Position numbers and translations under genes: made by a program
Origin: Anderseniella sp963759095
Lineage (GTDB): Bacteria; Pseudomonadota; Alphaproteobacteria; Rhizobiales; Aestuariivirgaceae
Direction of reading: 5' to 3'
DNA: 64,000 nt
Assembly (NCBI GenBank): GCA_963759095.1
Contig: CAVWYF010000010.1
Span: 62,001 to 126,000 of the forward strand
Shown: in pieces, positions 52,752-61,617 of the stretch
Position numbering within the stretch: position 1 is the stretch's first letter
Layout: each line of letters begins with the position of its first letter
The notes under the pieces: generated by a model
The model's input: only the letters and a program-made list of their open reading frames with translations
Told to the model about the DNA's origin: nothing
Databases searched by the model: none

Positions 52752-53684
52752 GTGACCAAGCGAGACTTGCCGCCCTTGCGCGCGCTGACAGCGTTTGAAG
52801 CGGCTGCCAGACTGGGCAGTTTCCGCCGCGCCGCTGATGAGCTTGGCCTCACCAGATCAGCCATCAGTCATCAGATCAAGGCGCTGGAAGAGGTGCTCGG
52901 TGTGGATTTGTTTTCACGCGACGGCAAAAGGGCAGAGCTCTCCGGGCCGGGGCTGATTTATTTTCCGGCTGTCCGGGAGGCTTTTGACCAGATTGAAAGC
53001 CAGACCCAGGTCATCCGGCCGCGCGCGTCGGCCAATGAGTTGACGGTACAGGTCTATGTGACGGTGGCGATGAAATGGCTGTTGCCGCGCCTGCATGATT
53101 TCGAACGGCGGCATCCAAACATGCGTGTGCGGCTGTCCACATCATATTTCCACTGGGATTTCGATGCTGACAACGCCGATGTGGCGATCATTCTGGCGCG
53201 CAAGCGCAGCGACGGTCATCACTACCGGAACCTGTTCCGGTCACGGTTGAAACCGGTTTGCTCGCCGGATTATCTGGCGCGCGTCGGCAACATAGCAACG
53301 CCGCAGGATTTGCTGCGCCACAAGCTGCTCTATGTCTATTCGGCCGAGGAAGACTGGCGGCTGTGGCTGAAGGCGGCCGGCCTCGGCGAAACCAAACTGT
53401 CCAGCACGCTGGCCTTCGACAGCTATCTGCTGGCGCAGGAGGCTGCGGTAGCAGGCCAGGGCATCGCCATGACCATAGGCCCGTATGCACGTGACGAACT
53501 TGCTTCGGGCAGACTGGTGCAACCGGTTGACCTGGACGTGCCGCACCAGCACTGGTGGACATTCGCCTGCCGCGCAACCGACCGGCTGTTGCCCAAGGTG
53601 AAATTGTTTGAAGACTGGTTGATTGAGCAGGTTGCCGCTGATGAGGACATTCCTGCAGCGGCCAGGGAGACAAGTGACGCATGA
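52752..53684 (+). CDS. LysR family transcriptional regulator (GcvA-like)
   Basis: 310 residues: an N-terminal HTH (LPPLRALTAFEAAARLGSFR, RAADELGLTRSAISHQIKAL, GVDLFSRDGKRAELSGPG) and a periplasmic-binding-fold effector domain with the GcvA-like RLSTSYFHWDFDADNADVAI and LLPKVKLFEDWLIEQ. Divergent from mttB paralog 1 and overlapping the start of mttB paralog 2 (ATGA), so it should control both, probably in response to the methylated substrate. Confidence 0.9.
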   Translation: MTKRDLPPLRALTAFEAAARLGSFRRAADELGLTRSAISHQIKALEEVLGVDLFSRDGKRAELSGPGLIYFPAVREAFDQIESQTQVIRPRASANELTVQVYVTVAMKWLLPRLHDFERRHPNMRVRLSTSYFHWDFDADNADVAIILARKRSDGHHYRNLFRSRLKPVCSPDYLARVGNIATPQDLLRHKLLYVYSAEEDWRLWLKAAGLGETKLSSTLAFDSYLLAQEAAVAGQGIAMTIGPYARDELASGRLVQPVDLDVPHQHWWTFACRATDRLLPKVKLFEDWLIEQVAADEDIPAAARETSDA

Positions 53685-55250
53685 GCGAAGCGATGGACAC
53701 AGGACCAGCGCAAGTCGCGCAGGCGCGGAGATGCCCGCCGGGCAGCTGCAGCAGGTGATGCAGGCCAGGTGACGCTGGCGCAACAGGCACCGGGTCAGGC
53801 AAGGCTGATGTTCGAACCGGCACGCATTGTCTCCGATGACGAACTGGAAAGCCTGCACCTGGCCTCGCTGGAAGTGCTGGAGACAATCGGCATTGATGTG
53901 ATGCTGCCGGAGGCACGTGATTATTTTGTCCGGGCAGGGGCAAGCGTTGACGGTGAGCGGGTGCGCATTCCCGGCGACGTGATCATGAACGCGATCGCGA
54001 CTGTGCCCGCCGAGTTCACGTTCCACGCGCGCAACCCGGACAAGACGCTGCGGCTTGGCGGTGGCTGGCTGGCGTTTGGGACCGTGGCTTCAGCACCGAA
54101 TTCCTCAGACCTGGAGGCCGGGCGCCGTTCGGGCAACCTGGAAGACTTTCGAAAATTCCTGAAACTCGCCCAGAGTTTCAACTGCATTGATTTCATGTCC
54201 GGCTATCCGGTCGAGCCGATAGATGTTCATGCCTCGGTTCGCCATCTGGTGGCACTGAAGGACATGGCGCTGATGACCGACAAACCGTTCCATGCCTATT
54301 CGCTGGGCCTGGAGCGGATCCGCGACGGCATTGAGATCGCGCGTATTGCGCGCGGCGTGAGCCATGAGCGGCTGGAAACCGAGCCGTCTCTATTTACCAT
54401 CATCAACACCAACTCGCCCCTGAAGATGGATGTGCCGATGCTGCAGGGTGTCATCGAAATGGCACGCCGTAACCAGATCGTGTGCGTCACACCGTTCACG
54501 TTGTCAGGCGCCATGGCTCCGGTCACCGTTGCCGGTGCCCTGGTGCAGCAAAACGCTGAAGCACTTGCCGGAATTGCGCTTACCCAGTTGGTGCGTCCCG
54601 GCGCACCGGCTATCTATGGGGGGTTCACGTCCAATGTCGACATGAAGTCCGGCGCGCCGGCCTTCGGTACGCCGGAGTACATGAAGGCGGCGATGGTCGG
54701 CGGTCAACTGGCGCGCCGCTATAACATTCCGTATCGCACCTCGAACACCTGTGCCGCCAATGCATTGGATGCTCAGGCTGCCTATGAAAGCGTGTTCTCT
54801 CTGTGGGGGGTTACCATGGGCGGCGGCAATCTGGTGATGCACGGTGCCGGGTGGATGGAAGGCGGGCTTGTCGCGTCACTGGAAAAATTCGTGCTCGATT
54901 GCGATCTCATTCAAATGGTGAAGTCATTTCTGCAACCGCTGGATCTGACGCGCGATGCGCTGGGGCTTGATGCCATGGGCGAGGTTGGCCCCGGCGGGCA
55001 TTTCTTTGGGTGTGCGCACACCATGGCGCGCTATCAGAGCGCGTTTTACGCACCACTGATTTCAGACTGGCGCAATTTCGAGCAATGGCAGTCGGCAGGT
55101 TCGCCGCACGCCGGCGACAAGGCGCAAGCCCTGTTGAAGCAGGTGCTGGAAACCTACCACAAGCCTGCGATTGATCCGGCTGTTGAAGAAGAGCTGGAGG
55201 CATTTGTGGCAAGGCGCACCGAAGAGGGCGGGGCACCGACTGACTTCTGA
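53681..55250 (+). CDS. MttB-family methyltransferase, paralog 2, with a frame break near the N-terminus
   Basis: From GTG 53769 the frame is intact (493 residues): LESLHLASLEVLETIGIDVM, FHARNPDKTLRLGGGWLAFG, NTCAANALDAQAAYESVFSL and GEVGPGGHFFGCAHTMARYQ identify the MttB family. No in-frame amber codon. However, bases 53705-53768 encode QRKSRRRGDARRAA in the same frame, matching the tag of paralog 1, without a start codon. The ATG at 53681, which overlaps the LysR stop, enters this frame if one G of AGGACC (53702-53703) is removed. The restored protein has 522 residues, against 525 for paralog 1. I therefore extend the gene to 53681. Confidence 0.78.
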
Positions 55251-55314
55251 TTGACCTTGTCGCACGCCATCGCGCATTCTGCATTGTCACCGAACCGCCA
55301 AACCGGACTGTTTC

Positions 55315-56040
55315 ATGAAATTTGCCTATCTGATCGAACCGCCGTTCAACCACAAACGCGACGACGGAACGGTAACCGGATGTGATGTCGAACTAGCCAA
55401 AACGGTGTTTGCGTCTATCGCGGCAGGGCCATTTGAGCCGGTCGAAACAGAGTTTGCCGAATTGCTGCCGGGCGTGGCCGACCGACGCTGGCGCATGACC
55501 ACGGGCCTGTTCGCAACCGACGAACGTCGGCAGATTGCTTCTTTCAGCCGACCCGTGTGGGCGCTGCCCGATGGTCTGCTAATGGCAGCAGGCAATCCCC
55601 TGGGCCTGTCAGGATATAAAGCCGTCGCAGCGTCCAGGACCTGCAGGCTGGCAGTCATCAGGGACCAGTTTCAACATCGCTCAGCGGGGGACTTTGGTGG
55701 TCCGGAAGACCGCATCATGATTTTCGAAACCTATACCGAGGCTTGCCACGCGGTTCGTGACGGCAAGGCTGAGGCCTACGCCAGTGTGGCGCGCGCTCAT
55801 ACCGGCTTTCTGGAGCAGCATCCCGAGCTGGACATGGACGTGGTCATGGTTCCTGCCAGTGAAAAACAACCGGCTTTCGGGTCGTTTGCGTTCAGCAAGC
55901 AGGACGATGAACTGCGCCAACGGGTAGATGCCGTGCTGGCAGACTATCTGGGCTCGCCTGACCATCGCCGGATGATGGCCGGCTTCGGGTTCGGTGATGG
56001 CGAGATTGATTTCGTGGCCAACTGGCAGCCGGAACAGTAG
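55315..56040 (+). CDS. Family 3 solute-binding-like protein without a signal peptide
   Basis: 241 residues with the SBP_bac_3 fold: FAYLIEPPFNHKRDDGTVTG, CDVELAKTVF, ELLPGVADRRWRMTTGLFAT, IMIFETYTEACHAVRDGKAE and FSKQDDELRQRVDAVLADYL. It begins directly with the first strand and lacks any export signal, so it would stay in the cytoplasm unless a start lies upstream, which none does. It could be a cytosolic ligand sensor or a catalytic relative (cyclohexadienyl dehydratase-like). It follows mttB paralog 2 by 64 bases. Confidence 0.72.
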   Translation: MKFAYLIEPPFNHKRDDGTVTGCDVELAKTVFASIAAGPFEPVETEFAELLPGVADRRWRMTTGLFATDERRQIASFSRPVWALPDGLLMAAGNPLGLSGYKAVAASRTCRLAVIRDQFQHRSAGDFGGPEDRIMIFETYTEACHAVRDGKAEAYASVARAHTGFLEQHPELDMDVVMVPASEKQPAFGSFAFSKQDDELRQRVDAVLADYLGSPDHRRMMAGFGFGDGEIDFVANWQPEQ

Positions 56041-56042
56041 TC

Positions 56043-56465
56043 TTGGACCTTCTGATACTGTTCGGGTCGGCCTTTCTTGCCGCGACGATTTTTCCCGCAC
56101 AATCGGAAGCCGTGTTGCTTGTAATGCAGGCACAAGGCGTGTCGTCTTATATGCTGTTGCTGGCTGTGGCCAGCCTGGGCAACACGCTGGGAGCCTGTGT
56201 GAATTGGGGGCTGGGCAGGTTTGCCTCCGGCATGCGTGACCGATCATGGTTTCCGGCAAACCTCCGCCAGTTGCAACGCGCGGAAAGGTGGTACGCTCGC
56301 TGGGGCGTCTGGTCATTGCTGCTCAGTTGGATGCCGTTTGTGGGCGACCCGTTGACCGTCATAGCCGGGTTACTGCGCACACCGTTCCTGATGTTTTTGA
56401 TCATTGTGGCTATTGCCAAGACCGGCCGCTATGCCGTGTTGTTGTGGCTCGCCGCCGGTATGTAA
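56043..56465 (+). CDS. YqaA family membrane protein (DedA-like)
   Basis: 140 residues from TTG 56043, two bases after the upstream stop. Helices at LILFGSAFLAATIFPAQSEA, MLLLAVASLGNTLGACVNWG, and LSWMPFVGDPLTVIAGLLR with FLIIVAIAKTGRYAVLLWLA; NTLGACVNWGLGRF and PFVGDPLT are the family signatures of YqaA/SNARE-associated proteins. Related to DedA flippase-like proteins. Coupling to the binding-protein gene suggests co-transcription without a clear shared role. Confidence 0.85.
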   Translation: MDLLILFGSAFLAATIFPAQSEAVLLVMQAQGVSSYMLLLAVASLGNTLGACVNWGLGRFASGMRDRSWFPANLRQLQRAERWYARWGVWSLLLSWMPFVGDPLTVIAGLLRTPFLMFLIIVAIAKTGRYAVLLWLAAGM

Positions 56466-56493
56466 GAACAGTGTGGTCTGCGGCCAGATGGCC

Positions 56494-56519
56494 AGTGTGG
56501 CAAAAATGTCACACTTTTG
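56494..56519 (+). promoter_or_regulatory. Motif shared upstream of two beta-barrel protein genes (site 2)
   Basis: AGTGTG-N10-CACACT, a perfect inverted repeat within the sequence GTGTGGC ... AAATGTCACA ... TTTT also found at 33854-33877. It lies 98 bases before the start codon of the next gene. Confidence 0.5.
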
Positions 56520-56616
56520 AAGATTCCGCAAAGTAAGCACGGTTTCGACTCGATCCATCTGAGGTTGTAATGTAGGGGTAGTTGCAACAAAAAAAAGACA
56601 AGCAGGGGCTAGTCAC

Positions 56617-57528
56617 ATGAAAAACATCCTTAAATCCGTTCTCGGCGGTGCTGCATTGTTGGGCCTTTCCATGGCAGGAACTGCTCAAGCAGAGCCTGAC
56701 TACATGTATGCCGCAACCGGCTTTGTCGGTGGTGGCGGCTCATGGCTCAGCCTTGATGGTTGCCAAGGCGGTGGTTGTGACGACGATATTGCAATCATTG
56801 TCGGCGGCGGTGATTTCGTCCTTCCGCTCAGAGGCTACTGGAATGTGCAACTTGGTGGTGCGTTTTATACCGAACATCTGCATTTCGAGTTTGGCGGTTC
56901 TGATTCCACGACTCAATTCCAGGGCGGTGCCATTGGTTTCTGGCGTGATCCGGCTATGGGCGTTTTCGGTATCGAGGTTGGTGTGTTCAGCCCGTTCGGT
57001 GACAACAGCGAGGGCGGCTTTCAGAACAGCTTCAAGGTTGGCGGCGTTGTGGAGTACTTCTTCTCCAACATGATTACCTTTGGTGCCTTCGGCGGTGCTT
57101 TGATCCCGATGGACCCGCATCCGTTTGGCGGCGGCGGTACAGAAGTTGACACCGGCTTCTATGCTGGTGGTCATGTGACTTACTATGCTAGCAATGACTT
57201 GGCATTTGCCGGTTTCGCCCGATTTACTGAGCTGAACGATAGTTTTGGAGGCTTTTTTGAAAGCTCCCAGCGATCGCTCAATATCGGCGGCAAGGTTCGT
57301 TACCTCACTTCAATGCCGGGCGTAGAACTTTACGCATCAGGCGCCTATCACAAGTGCGAGAATGAGTTTAGCCGAGGCCAGTTCACCAATACCGACTTTG
57401 CAGACGGTGCGCAGGTAATGGCAGGGGTGAAGGTTCGCCTTGGCGGTCATACAGACAGTTTGGTGAACATAGACCGCTCAAATGCAATTGATACGCGGGC
57501 TTGGGCATGTAATGGAATACGGCGTTAA
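56617..57528 (+). CDS. Outer-membrane beta-barrel protein
   Basis: 303 residues. The signal peptide (MKNILKSVLGGAALLGLSMA, ending GTAQA) is followed by alternating strands rich in Gly and aromatic residues (YWNVQLGGAFYTEHLHFEFG, GFYAGGHVTYYASNDLAFAG, LNIGGKVRYL). CQGGGC near residue 50 may form a disulfide. Architecture and the C-terminal TDSLVNIDRS segment resemble the broken gene at 33991, whose tail reads SIKETDRYGATLDL. Probably a small porin or structural barrel in the outer membrane; the substrate is unknown. Lower G+C than the metabolic genes. Confidence 0.72.
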   Translation: MKNILKSVLGGAALLGLSMAGTAQAEPDYMYAATGFVGGGGSWLSLDGCQGGGCDDDIAIIVGGGDFVLPLRGYWNVQLGGAFYTEHLHFEFGGSDSTTQFQGGAIGFWRDPAMGVFGIEVGVFSPFGDNSEGGFQNSFKVGGVVEYFFSNMITFGAFGGALIPMDPHPFGGGGTEVDTGFYAGGHVTYYASNDLAFAGFARFTELNDSFGGFFESSQRSLNIGGKVRYLTSMPGVELYASGAYHKCENEFSRGQFTNTDFADGAQVMAGVKVRLGGHTDSLVNIDRSNAIDTRAWACNGIRR

Positions 57529-57953
57529 AAGCTGGAATCATACTTTGCAGGCGCATCACAGACGCGTAGCATTGAATGGAAAACGCCCGCATTTGCTACC
57601 TAATCAGTAGCTGAACCTGACTTGTTGTCGGTAGGCAACATCTGTGATCGCAACAACCACAGGCTTGATACTTCGTAAGCGGCTATATGGAAACTTGTGG
57701 CCGTTTTGCTTTTCAGCAGTCTCCTTGCTTGCGGTGGTGTGCACGTCCCATTGGCAACACTTCGTTTGTCGGGCGCGGATACTGCCCGCGACGACCAATA
57801 CCAGTAATAGCCAGACGGGGCAGTCAAGCCTCATCACATGGCCTGGAGGCAGCACACAGGCTCGTGTCCCACCTGTTGATTGTTGAAGGATGCCGCCGCC
57901 CGTGACACGATGCTGGTCCGAATGTCATTCTCCATGCAGGACACTCCCCGACA
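57529..57953. other. Intergenic stretch with only one candidate small gene
   Basis: 425 bases between the barrel protein gene and the isomerase-like gene. The only frame worth noting is the short minus-strand one at 57604-57834; nothing else is supportable. Confidence 0.45.
57604..57834 (-). CDS. Candidate small secreted protein
   Basis: 76 residues from ATG 57834. MRLDCPVWLLLVLVVAGSIR looks like a signal peptide. The mature part is short and basic, with a CC pair (TKCCQWD) and the C-terminus VVVAITDVAYRQQVRFSY. No convincing ribosome-binding site. It may be real, given the otherwise empty region, but homology is unknown. Confidence 0.3.
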   Translation of the reverse strand: MRLDCPVWLLLVLVVAGSIRARQTKCCQWDVHTTASKETAEKQNGHKFPYSRLRSIKPVVVAITDVAYRQQVRFSY

Positions 57954-58565
57954 ATGAAAACCATCGACTACTACTATTCCACCCGGTCAAATTTTACATT
58001 GCTCGGCGCGGGCAGGCTCAATGCGCTGGCTGCGAAGTACAAGCGCCGCATACTGCATCGTCCCATCCTGCTGTCGGAAACAATGAAACCCCTGAAATCG
58101 ACACCATTCCATAAGCGGCCTGCCATCCTGCGCAACTATGCCATGCATGATGCGTTGCGCACGGCTGCTCATCTGGGCATTCCGTTATTGCGTGAGCCGG
58201 TGCATCACATGGGACCCGTTGAACTGCCGTCGGGCATTGTCATCGCAGGGCAGAATGCCGTGTTGCGCGGTGAAGCGGGTGATGTGGACAGGTTGAGCGT
58301 TGAGGTTCTGGAAGCGCTCTGGCTGCATGATCGCGATATCGCCGATGAAGCCATTGTTGCCGAACTGGTCAAGGCGTCCGGTTTCAAAAACGCCGATGCA
58401 TTGATCGCCGAAGCCATGTCTGATGCCACGCAGGCAGAACTGATGCGCAATTGCACCGAGGCTGTTATCCGCGGCGTTATTGGTGCGCCGACATACTTCG
58501 TGGACGAGGAAATGTTCTACGGCCAGGATCGGCTCGACTATATGGAACGGGCGCTGAGCAGCTAG
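57954..58565 (+). CDS. DsbA-family protein, 2-hydroxychromene-2-carboxylate isomerase-like
   Basis: 203 residues with the kappa-class GST/DsbA fold: IDYYYSTRSNFTLLGAGRL in place of the usual YYDFXSPXXYL start, RPILLSETMKPLKSTPFHKR, HLGIPLLREPVHHMGP-type segment, and VIRGVIGAPTYFVDEEMFYG with the cis-proline and QDRLDYMERAL tail. Such isomerases use glutathione and act on aromatic catabolites; the actual substrate is unknown. It has no CxxC, in line with the isomerase class rather than a disulfide oxidase. Confidence 0.82.
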   Translation: MKTIDYYYSTRSNFTLLGAGRLNALAAKYKRRILHRPILLSETMKPLKSTPFHKRPAILRNYAMHDALRTAAHLGIPLLREPVHHMGPVELPSGIVIAGQNAVLRGEAGDVDRLSVEVLEALWLHDRDIADEAIVAELVKASGFKNADALIAEAMSDATQAELMRNCTEAVIRGVIGAPTYFVDEEMFYGQDRLDYMERALSS

Positions 58566-58575
58566 GGTCCTGGCC

Positions 58576-59424
58576 CTAAGTCCGCGCCTTTTTCGCCGTC
58601 GCCAGCAGGTCTTCAACTTCAGAAAAGCTGGCCGCGTACTGGGCATATTCAAATGTGCCCTTGTCGTGCAGTTCGCGCGCTGCCTGCAGGAACCCGCCAA
58701 TGGCCGCACGGGCAAACGATGAACCGGTGGAAACCCGCCGTACCCCGCACTCCAGCAAATCCGTCACGGTGAAATGCGCGGCCGCTGTTCCGATCACGAC
58801 ATTGACCGGTTTTGTAACCGCTTCACAAACGCGCTCTATGTCTTCAATGGACGACAGGCCGGGCGCATACAACACGTCTGCCCCTGCCGCCTCGAAAGCA
58901 ATCAGGCGGGAAATCGTGTCATCAAGGTCACGCCGGCCATGCAGAAAGTTTTCCGCACGCGCCGTCAGCATGAACGGCCGTTTGAGCGAGCGGCGTGCTT
59001 CGACGGCGGCGGTAATGCGCTCCACTGCATGGGTGAAATCGAAAATCGGCTGATCCGATTTGCCGGTGGTGTCTTCAATCGTACACCCGGCCAGCCCGGT
59101 GGCGGCTGCCTGTCGTATGGTCTCGGCTACCGTATCGGGCCGGGCGCCAAAGCCGTTTTCAAGATCTGCCGATACGGGCAGGGGGGTGGCTTTCACCATC
59201 ATGGCACAGTGTTCCAGGGCCTCCTTGCGGCTGACTTCACCGGGCCAGTCCCGTTTGCCGACGCTGAAGGCATAACCGGCACTGGTCGTGGCAATCGCTT
59301 CAAAGCCCATGGCCTGCAACATGCGCGCAGAGCCCTTGTCCCAGGCATTGGGCAAAATCAGGATTTTGTCTTCACGATTGTGAAGTTGCTCGAAGTGCTC
59401 CGCCTTTTGCTTGGTCAATGGCAT
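58576..59424 (-). CDS. Isocitrate lyase/PEP mutase family protein
   Basis: 282 residues: LPNAWDKGSARMLQAMGFEA, TTSAGYAFSVGKRDW, PVSADLENGFG (metal region), GCTIEDTTGKSDQPIFDF, FMLTARAENFLHGR and AGADVLYAPGLSSIEDIERV. This is the ICL/PEPM superfamily layout (2-methylisocitrate lyase, oxaloacetate decarboxylase or phosphonopyruvate hydrolase types). The lyase loop K-R-C-G-H of true isocitrate lyase is absent, so a decarboxylase or C-C lyase role is likelier. Same strand as the RACo and folate genes but 126 bases beyond them. Confidence 0.85.
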   Translation of the reverse strand: MPLTKQKAEHFEQLHNREDKILILPNAWDKGSARMLQAMGFEAIATTSAGYAFSVGKRDWPGEVSRKEALEHCAMMVKATPLPVSADLENGFGARPDTVAETIRQAAATGLAGCTIEDTTGKSDQPIFDFTHAVERITAAVEARRSLKRPFMLTARAENFLHGRRDLDDTISRLIAFEAAGADVLYAPGLSSIEDIERVCEAVTKPVNVVIGTAAAHFTVTDLLECGVRRVSTGSSFARAAIGGFLQAARELHDKGTFEYAQYAASFSEVEDLLATAKKART

Positions 59425-59550
59425 GCCGACCTCCCGTGCCGTTTCATGATACCAAAATATTCTTTGGTATACGCCGTCCCTGTACTGACTCTGACAGGAA
59501 TTGCGTTGCGTGCAAGAGGTGAAGTGTCAGCACACATTGTTGCCGGAAAG

Positions 59551-61596
59551 TTATCCGCGACGTTTCCGGCGCCGTTCACGTCCTTCGCCGCCATCAGCTC
59601 CAACCGGCGTGATTTCCTTGATTTGCGGCAGGTTCACGACAGATGCCAGATTGGGGAACGGGGCGGTTTTGTGCGGCATGGCCATGGCCTCGATGAAGTG
59701 TTGCTGGAACTTCGGCTCCACGGCTGTTTCGATCTTCTCGATGCGCCGCACAACTTCCTCAATTTCGTCACGGCCTGCCGTATTGAGTAGCGCAATGCGC
59801 GCGCCGGTGCCCGCAGCATTGCCGGCAGAATGCACATGAGCAAGGTCACAATCGGGGATCAGCCCCAAGATCATGGCGTATTTGACATCGATGTGGCTGC
59901 CGAAGGCGCCTGCCAGGCGGATGGTATCAACTTTTTCCAGCTCCAGCTTGTCCATCAGTAACTGTACGCCGGCATACAGGGCGGCCTTGGCCAACTGGAT
60001 GGCGCGCACATCGTTCTGGGTGATGGAAATAAGCGGCTCGCCTTCGCGGATGACATAGGCGAAGGTACGGCCGGTTTGTATGACGCGGGGTGATTTTGCA
60101 GCCATGGCACCGTCAAACAGGCCATCCTGGTTTATCACACCGGACAGATAGAGTTCAGCCACGGCTTCGATGATGGCGGAGCCGCACACGCCGGTGACGC
60201 CGGTAGAGGCAATTTCGCCCTCAAAGCCCGGTTCATCCGACCATAGATCGCAGCCGATGACTTTAAAGCGCGGTTCCAGCGTATCAGGATCAATGCGCAA
60301 ACGCTCGATGGCGCCGGGAGCAGCGCGCTGGCCACATGATATCTGCGCACCTTCAAAAGCCGGCCCGGTGGGTGATGAGCACGCCAGTACCCGGTCCTTG
60401 TTGCCCAGAACGATTTCCGCATTGGTGCCGACATCGACGACCAGCATCATCCTTTCCGACAGATGCGGACTTTCCGACAGCACGACACCGGCGGTATCTG
60501 CACCAACATGGCCTGCAATGCAGGGCAGCACATAGACATAAGCGCCGTTGTTGAGTTCAAGATCGAATTCACGCGCCGGGCGGGTGACCGGCAGTCCGGT
60601 GGCCAGGGCGAACGGAGCGCCGCCCAGTTCGGTTGGATCAATACCCAGCATGAGATGATGCATGACCGGATTGCCGACCAGCACAACCTCGAGAATGTCG
60701 GACAGATCAACCTCGGCTTCACCCGCGACCTGGCGTGCCAGCTCGTTCAGGGCCTCGCGCACGACAGTGGTCATTTCCTTGTCGCCGCCGGGGTTCATCA
60801 TCACGTATGAGACGCGGCTCATCAGGTCTTCACCGAAACGGATCTGCGGGTTCATCAGACCGGCTGACGCCTTGATCTCGCCGGTGGACAGGTCGCACAA
60901 ATGGGCAGCGATCGTCGTGGAGCCGACATCGACGGCCATGCCATAGGCACGATCATGAAACCCCGGCCAGATGGCCGTGATCCGGGCGGTCTTGCTTGCC
61001 ATACGGTTATGAACAGCAAGCGTAATGCGCCATTCGCCTTTTCGCAGCGCAGATTGCAGTGCCTGCATGATGGCCAGGTCGCACGTAACACTATCAATGC
61101 CCCACTGAGACTTCAGGGCATTGTAAACCCGCTCCAGATCCGAGGAAGGGTGATGCATATCCGGCTCATCGACGACGATATAGTAGAGCTTGGTGACCGG
61201 ATCGAGCTTGATGTCGCGCACTTCAGCGCGCTTGCGCACGACCTGCTTGTGGACCTGACTTTCAGGTGGAACATCCACCACGCAGTCACCCTGCATCAGT
61301 GTCTGGCAGGACAATCTGCGGTCAGCTTTCAGGCCACGCTTCTCGTTGTAGCGGATTTCAACGCTGGTAACCGGGCCCAGGTGTTCAGGCTTCGAGGTTA
61401 TGCCATGCTTGGCGAAATCACCGATGGAAGGGGTGACCTGACAACGTCCGCAAATGGCACGGCCGCCACATACGCTGTCGATGTCGACGCCAAGCGCACG
61501 GGCAGCCTGCAGGACCGGCGTTCCTATCGGGAAACGCCCGCGCTTGCCTGAGGGCGTGAACACGATAAGTGCGTCGCTGCGTCCGCCGTCTGCCAT
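59551..61596 (-). CDS. RACo-type corrinoid reductive activator (2Fe-2S ferredoxin plus DUF4445 ASKHA ATPase) with an Arg/Gly tail
   Basis: 681 residues. An N-terminal [2Fe-2S] domain has C43, C49, C52 (CGGRAICGRC) and C97 (RRLSCQT). A linker domain follows, then an ASKHA ATPase-like core: GMAVDVGSTTIAAHLCDLST, MMLVVDVGTNAEIVLGNKDR, SSPTGPAFEGAQISCGQRA, and RLAGAFGSHIDVKYAMILGL. RACo proteins use ATP to reduce inactive Co(II) corrinoid back to Co(I), so this should service the corrinoid protein encoded at 46424. The last residues, GEGRERRRKRRG, lie outside the fold and match tails on partner proteins. It follows the THF methyltransferase gene by 21 bases. Confidence 0.9.
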   Translation of the reverse strand: MADGGRSDALIVFTPSGKRGRFPIGTPVLQAARALGVDIDSVCGGRAICGRCQVTPSIGDFAKHGITSKPEHLGPVTSVEIRYNEKRGLKADRRLSCQTLMQGDCVVDVPPESQVHKQVVRKRAEVRDIKLDPVTKLYYIVVDEPDMHHPSSDLERVYNALKSQWGIDSVTCDLAIMQALQSALRKGEWRITLAVHNRMASKTARITAIWPGFHDRAYGMAVDVGSTTIAAHLCDLSTGEIKASAGLMNPQIRFGEDLMSRVSYVMMNPGGDKEMTTVVREALNELARQVAGEAEVDLSDILEVVLVGNPVMHHLMLGIDPTELGGAPFALATGLPVTRPAREFDLELNNGAYVYVLPCIAGHVGADTAGVVLSESPHLSERMMLVVDVGTNAEIVLGNKDRVLACSSPTGPAFEGAQISCGQRAAPGAIERLRIDPDTLEPRFKVIGCDLWSDEPGFEGEIASTGVTGVCGSAIIEAVAELYLSGVINQDGLFDGAMAAKSPRVIQTGRTFAYVIREGEPLISITQNDVRAIQLAKAALYAGVQLLMDKLELEKVDTIRLAGAFGSHIDVKYAMILGLIPDCDLAHVHSAGNAAGTGARIALLNTAGRDEIEEVVRRIEKIETAVEPKFQQHFIEAMAMPHKTAPFPNLASVVNLPQIKEITPVGADGGEGRERRRKRRG

Positions 61597-61617
61597 GCCT
61601 AACCCCGTTCCAAGTAA

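Noticed and set aside
50977..55250. Pyrrolysine-type mttB with an in-frame amber codon
   Set aside because: Both mttB frames run full length with no internal TAG, and no pylS or pylT-like sequence is seen.
58576..59424. True isocitrate lyase
   Set aside because: Length (282) and absence of the KRCGH loop point to the smaller PEP mutase/oxaloacetate decarboxylase-like branch.
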